Translations under genes and position numbers: made by a program
Shown here: positions 60,500-64,000 of the stretch, one piece after another
How the letters are laid out: every line of letters starts with the position of its first letter
Position numbering within the stretch: position 1 is the first letter of the stretch
Assembly (NCBI RefSeq): GCF_036023875.1
Contig: NZ_CP107931.1
Location: 1,736,001 to 1,800,000, forward strand
DNA length: 64,000 nt
Source: Mycobacterium sp. NBC_00419
GTDB taxonomy: Bacteria; Actinomycetota; Actinomycetes; Mycobacteriales; Mycobacteriaceae
Direction: 5' to 3'
The notes under the pieces: generated by a model
Told to the model about the DNA's origin: nothing
The model's database searches: none
What the model saw: only the letters and a program-made list of their open reading frames with translations

Positions 60500-61569
60500 C
60501 AATGCCAGCGCAGCAGCAACAGTTCGGAGCAGAACCCCGGGCCCATGGCCATCATGACGCCCGGGCTGCCACTCGGCGGCCTCTTGGCGATGGTGTCGCG
60601 CAGGACATGCAGCACCGACGACGAGGACACGTTGCCGATCTCGGCCAGCGAGCGCCAGGTCAGCTCCAGTGCATCCTCGGGCAGGTCGAGACTGGACACG
60701 ATCGCCTCGATGATCTTCGGGCCGCCGGGATGGCTCACCCACGCACCGATGTCGTCCATCGTATGGCCATGAGCACCAAGGAAATCGGTGACATCGGCGG
60801 GCAGGTAGCGCTCGATGGTCTCGGGAAGATCCGCCGACAGCACAAGCTCCAGACCGGATGCGCCGACGTCCCATCCCATGGTGCGCAAGGAATCCGGATA
60901 CAGATGGCTGCGGGAGTCCAGCACGTCGGGACCCGATGCCCCGATCTCGTCTGCTTTGCGCTCACCGACCGCGACGACCGCCGCCGCGCCGTCGGCGAAC
61001 AGGGCGCTGCCGACCAGGCTCGCCATCGCGGGCTTGGCGCCCGGGAACGTCAACGAGCACAGTTCCACCGACACCAGCACCGCCACCCCGTCCGGGGTGC
61101 CACGCAGATAGTCGTGCATGCGCGCCACACCGGCCGCGCCGGCCACGCAGCCCAGGCCGAAGAGCGGCACCCGCTTCACATCGGGCCGCATCCCCAGCCG
61201 GCCGGCGATCCTGGCATCCAGCGACGGCACCACAACGCCGGTCACCGTGGTCGAGATGATCAGGTCGACGTCCTCGGGACGCAGGCCGGCTTCCTCGAGC
61301 GCACCGGAGACGGCCGCGGCGCCGAGCTCCACCGCGTGCTCGATGAACAGCGTGTTCGCCTCACCGAAATCGGTCAGCGAGGAATAGCGCTCCAGCGGCA
61401 GCACGAAATGCCGGTTGTTGACCTTGGCACTGCGGTGCAGGCTGCGAACGATCTCGTCGAACTCGCTGTACCCAGGGAGTTCCAGGAACGCTTCGGTGAT
61501 CTCTGCCTGGCTGTAACGAAGGGGAGGGAGTTCGCCGCGGACTCCGGCGATAACAGACTTGGGGGCCAT
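60499..61569 (-). CDS. Type III polyketide synthase
   Basis: A 356-residue chalcone/stilbene synthase-like enzyme. The catalytic triad is Cys141 ([12 protein letters not shown]), His280 ([10 protein letters not shown]) and Asn313 (GNVSSSSVL). It condenses a fatty-acyl starter with malonyl-CoA units to alkylpyrones or alkylresorcinols. It resembles Pks10/11/18 of M. tuberculosis. With its two downstream tailoring enzymes it can account for methylated polyketide quinones. Confidence 0.95.
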   Translation of the reverse strand: MAPKSVIAGVRGELPPLRYSQAEITEAFLELPGYSEFDEIVRSLHRSAKVNNRHFVLPLERYSSLTDFGEANTLFIEHAVELGAAAVSGALEEAGLRPEDVDLIISTTVTGVVVPSLDARIAGRLGMRPDVKRVPLFGLGCVAGAAGVARMHDYLRGTPDGVAVLVSVELCSLTFPGAKPAMASLVGSALFADGAAAVVAVGERKADEIGASGPDVLDSRSHLYPDSLRTMGWDVGASGLELVLSADLPETIERYLPADVTDFLGAHGHTMDDIGAWVSHPGGPKIIEAIVSSLDLPEDALELTWRSLAEIGNVSSSSVLHVLRDTIAKRPPSGSPGVMMAMGPGFCSELLLLRWH

Positions 61570-61600
61570 GTCTTAACCACGATCCTGGGAGCGGAGTGGT

Positions 61601-63895
61601 TCAGCTGTCTGGCGAAGGGACCGATTGTTGGACACCCTCAACAGTATTGTCAGCCGCACCGCCCTTTGCTGCGGGCAGGACGGCTCCGTCATGTATCTGT
61701 AAGCGCTGATGGACCTTGACCAGCGGTTTTGGCGCCCACCAGTTCCATCTGCCCATCACATGCATGAACGCCGGCACCAGGATCAGGCGCACCAGAGTCG
61801 CGTCGGCGAGCACCGCCAGGGTCAACCCCAGCCCGAACATCCGCATAAATGACACGTGCGCGGCGATCAGCGCGGCGAACGAGATCGCCATGATCAGAGC
61901 CGCTGCGGTGATCACCCGGCCGGTGTGGGCCACCCCGAGGGCCACGCTTTCGTCGTTGTCCGCGCTGGTCTGCGGGGATGCCAGCCAGAACTCCCGGATG
62001 CGGGAGACCAGGAACACCTCGTAGTCCATCGACAGCCCGAAGGCGATGCAGAACAGCAGCACCGGCATATTCGCCACCAGGGTGCCGGTGGAGGTGGTCC
62101 CGAGCGCCCCGAGATTGCCGTCCTGGAAGATCCACACCATCGCGCCGAAGGCGGCCGACAGCGACAGGATGTTGAGCAACAGCGCCTTGATCGGCAGCAC
62201 CACGCTGCCGGTCAGCAGGAACAGCAGCACCAGCATGATCGCGCCGATGAGGCCGAGTACCAGCGGCAGCCGCGAGGCGATCGCCTGCACGCTGTCGCGG
62301 TTGGTCTGGGCGATGCCGGTGAACTCGACGCCTCGTCCGCCGGGGGCGGCCACGGCGTGCAACATGTCGAGCTGGTGCTCGGAGGCCTCGGAGAACAGCG
62401 GGGCCTTGCTGTCCACGGTCAGCAGCGTGCTGCCCGACGCCTGTCCGGTCGCCGCCGTCGGCGGTCCCGCCAGTTGCCCGTCGACGAACGCCCCCGTCGG
62501 CGAGGACACCGACACCACATCGGGCACCCTGGACAGGTCGGCCGCGTAGCGGGATACCTCCCCGGCGGACAGTCCGTCGGAATCCACGATGACGACCGGC
62601 ACCGCCGTCTCGAAGTTGTTGGTGAAGTCGCGGCGCAGCTGATCGCCCACCTGGTGCGCGGACGCCGATTGCGGCAACACCCGGTCATCGGGGAAGCCGG
62701 GACGCACCCCCAGGAACGGCGTGCCGAGAATCAGCAACAGCGCCACGCCCGCCAACCCGATCGGGATGGCCCGCTTCATCACGAATGTGGTTGAGCGATA
62801 CCAGAATTGCTCCTGCACAGGCTTTACCGCAGGTTCGGCGCGCTTGAAGATGCGGCGGAACAGCCGCCGGACGTCCAGCGAGTCGAGCCGGTCACCGAGC
62901 AGCATGATCGCCGCAGGAGTGATGACGATGGCGGCCAGCACGGCGAACGCGACGGTGGCGACACCGGCGTAGGCGAACGAGCGCAGGAAGTTCATCGGGA
63001 ACACGACCATGACCGCCATGGACAGCGCCACCGTCGTCGCCGAGAACAGCACCGTGCGCCCCGCCGACATCATCGTCCTGGTCAGCGCCAGTTCGCGGGG
63101 CGACCCTTCGGCCAGCTCGTCGCGGTAGCGGCTGATCATCAGCAGGGTGTAGTCGATGGCCAGCGCGAGGCCCATCGCGGTGGTCAGGTTGAGCGCGAAG
63201 ATCGAGACGTCGGTGAAGAACGTGGTGACACGGAGCACGGCCAGCGATCCCAGGATCGCCATCAGTCCGACGGCGACGGGCAGCGCGGCGGCGAACATCC
63301 CGCCGAACACCCACACCAGCACCAGGAAGCTCAGCGGTACCACGATCGATTCCATCAACAACAGGTCGTGCTGCGACTGCTCGGTGACCTGGAGGTTGAC
63401 CATCGCGGTCCCCCCGGAGCGGACCACCATGCCGTCGGAGTCGCGGGCGATGTCCTCGGAGAGCGTCTTGGTGTAGCCCTGCAGCTTGTCTTCGTCGCCG
63501 ACGACGCCGGTGACGATGAGCCCGGACTTCTTGTCGGCGCTGACCAGGGCGGCGGCGGCCTGCGGCGGCGAGGTCCACGGCGAGGTGATGGCGGCGACGT
63601 GCCCGGAGCGCTGCAGGCGGTCGATGACGTCGGTGGCGGCCGTACGGGCCTGCGGGCTGTCGAAGCGGTCCGGCGCGGTGATCACGACGAGGAGCTGGAC
63701 GTCACCCTGATCGAACTTCTCGGTCAGCAGCTGGGCCGCCCGTGCCGACTCCGAGGTCGGGTCCTGGAAGCCGCCCGGGGACAGGTGCGTGGCCACCGGG
63801 ACCCCGAAGATTCCGACGGCGACCATGACGAGCACCGCGACAACGATCACTCGCCGCGGGGCCGCGATGGCCAGCCGGGCGATCGCTTGCAGCAA
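61601..63895 (-). CDS. MMPL-family RND transporter
   Basis: A 764-residue transporter with two repeats of six helices plus two outer loops. Proton-relay Asp-Tyr pairs are in GLALAIDYTLLMISRYRDE and GLSMDYEVFLVSRIREFW, as in MmpL3. It is shorter than MmpL3 and lacks its long C-terminal tail. It precedes the type III PKS by 31 nt and is the first gene of that operon, so it probably exports the lipid product. The TTG start is supported by AAGGA 8 nt upstream. Confidence 0.92.
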   Translation of the reverse strand: MLQAIARLAIAAPRRVIVVAVLVMVAVGIFGVPVATHLSPGGFQDPTSESARAAQLLTEKFDQGDVQLLVVITAPDRFDSPQARTAATDVIDRLQRSGHVAAITSPWTSPPQAAAALVSADKKSGLIVTGVVGDEDKLQGYTKTLSEDIARDSDGMVVRSGGTAMVNLQVTEQSQHDLLLMESIVVPLSFLVLVWVFGGMFAAALPVAVGLMAILGSLAVLRVTTFFTDVSIFALNLTTAMGLALAIDYTLLMISRYRDELAEGSPRELALTRTMMSAGRTVLFSATTVALSMAVMVVFPMNFLRSFAYAGVATVAFAVLAAIVITPAAIMLLGDRLDSLDVRRLFRRIFKRAEPAVKPVQEQFWYRSTTFVMKRAIPIGLAGVALLLILGTPFLGVRPGFPDDRVLPQSASAHQVGDQLRRDFTNNFETAVPVVIVDSDGLSAGEVSRYAADLSRVPDVVSVSSPTGAFVDGQLAGPPTAATGQASGSTLLTVDSKAPLFSEASEHQLDMLHAVAAPGGRGVEFTGIAQTNRDSVQAIASRLPLVLGLIGAIMLVLLFLLTGSVVLPIKALLLNILSLSAAFGAMVWIFQDGNLGALGTTSTGTLVANMPVLLFCIAFGLSMDYEVFLVSRIREFWLASPQTSADNDESVALGVAHTGRVITAAALIMAISFAALIAAHVSFMRMFGLGLTLAVLADATLVRLILVPAFMHVMGRWNWWAPKPLVKVHQRLQIHDGAVLPAAKGGAADNTVEGVQQSVPSPDS

Positions 63896-63977
63896 TGTTT
63901 CGTCCTTCGGTTATCGGTGACGTCTTGAAGCTGACACGTACATCATGGCGCTCCGGTTCATCAAAGCTACGGGGGGT

Positions 63978-64000
63978 TCAGCGCCGCTTTCGCGGCAATG
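63978..64000 (-). CDS. Possible 3' end of a minus-strand gene entering from the right
   Basis: The minus-strand frame ends LPRKRR followed by a stop at 63978-63980. A basic tail like this is a common gene end, but only seven codons are visible. If real, its gene lies 82 nt upstream of the MMPL start. Confidence 0.25.

Overview
The window comes from a high-GC actinobacterium, almost certainly a fast-growing Mycobacterium (Mycolicibacterium). The core genes follow, from memory, the M. tuberculosis block Rv0998-Rv1026 in inverted order: ppx, a DUF501 gene, ftsB-like, eno, lpqU, mazG, mfd, a TetR gene, tRNA-Gln, glmU, prs, lpqT, rplY, pth, a pks16-like FAAL, ispE, ksgA, rpfB, tatD, metG, pabB, rsmI, pmt, arcA, alkB-like, a DUF5642-like lipoprotein and a cAMP-regulated acetyltransferase. 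No IS element, prophage, CRISPR array or rRNA was seen. GTG starts, 4-nt GTGA overlaps and TANNNT boxes 6-9 nt before start codons (leaderless promoters) are common.

1-12.9 kb holds ppx, DUF501, ftsB, eno and lpqU on the minus strand. An efeUOB iron-uptake operon with IdeR-like sites interrupts the core, followed by mazG, mfd and a TetR regulator. 13-23.5 kb carries tRNA-Gln, glmU, prs, an ArsC-like gene, lpqT, an SDR, rplY, pth, two overlapping convergent membrane-protein genes, a QueG-like 4Fe-4S protein, a methyltransferase and a fatty-acyl-AMP ligase. 23.7-36 kb holds ispE, ksgA and rpfB, with a soluble Ser/Thr kinase inserted between ispE and ksgA, then tatD, metG, an ECF41 sigma factor with its oxidoreductase partner, pabB, rsmI and pmt.

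36-46 kb is an accessory island between pmt and arcA. It contains an alcohol dehydrogenase and a double CoA-transferase on the plus strand, and arcA-ALDH-BVMO-BVMO as one overlapping minus-strand operon. A divergent SoxR gene with a SoxR-box-like palindrome sits at the arcA end. 46-58 kb is a mixed region: alkB with a LexA-like site, two related lipoproteins, an Ntn hydrolase, TspO, a PE-PPE-type hydrolase, LpqN, a small membrane protein paired with a possible arrestin-fold protein, a DUF222/HNH gene whose start codon lies inside a perfect SOS box, a shikimate-dehydrogenase-like gene, the cAMP-gated acetyltransferase and a secreted glycosidase.

58-64 kb ends with a minus-strand operon: MMPL exporter, type III polyketide synthase, ICMT-type methyltransferase and FAD monooxygenase. 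This is the enzyme set expected for methylated alkylresorcinol or polyketide-quinone lipids. The most notable signals in the window are regulatory: SoxR, LexA (two), ECF41 and IdeR-like sites, each next to the gene set it would be expected to control.
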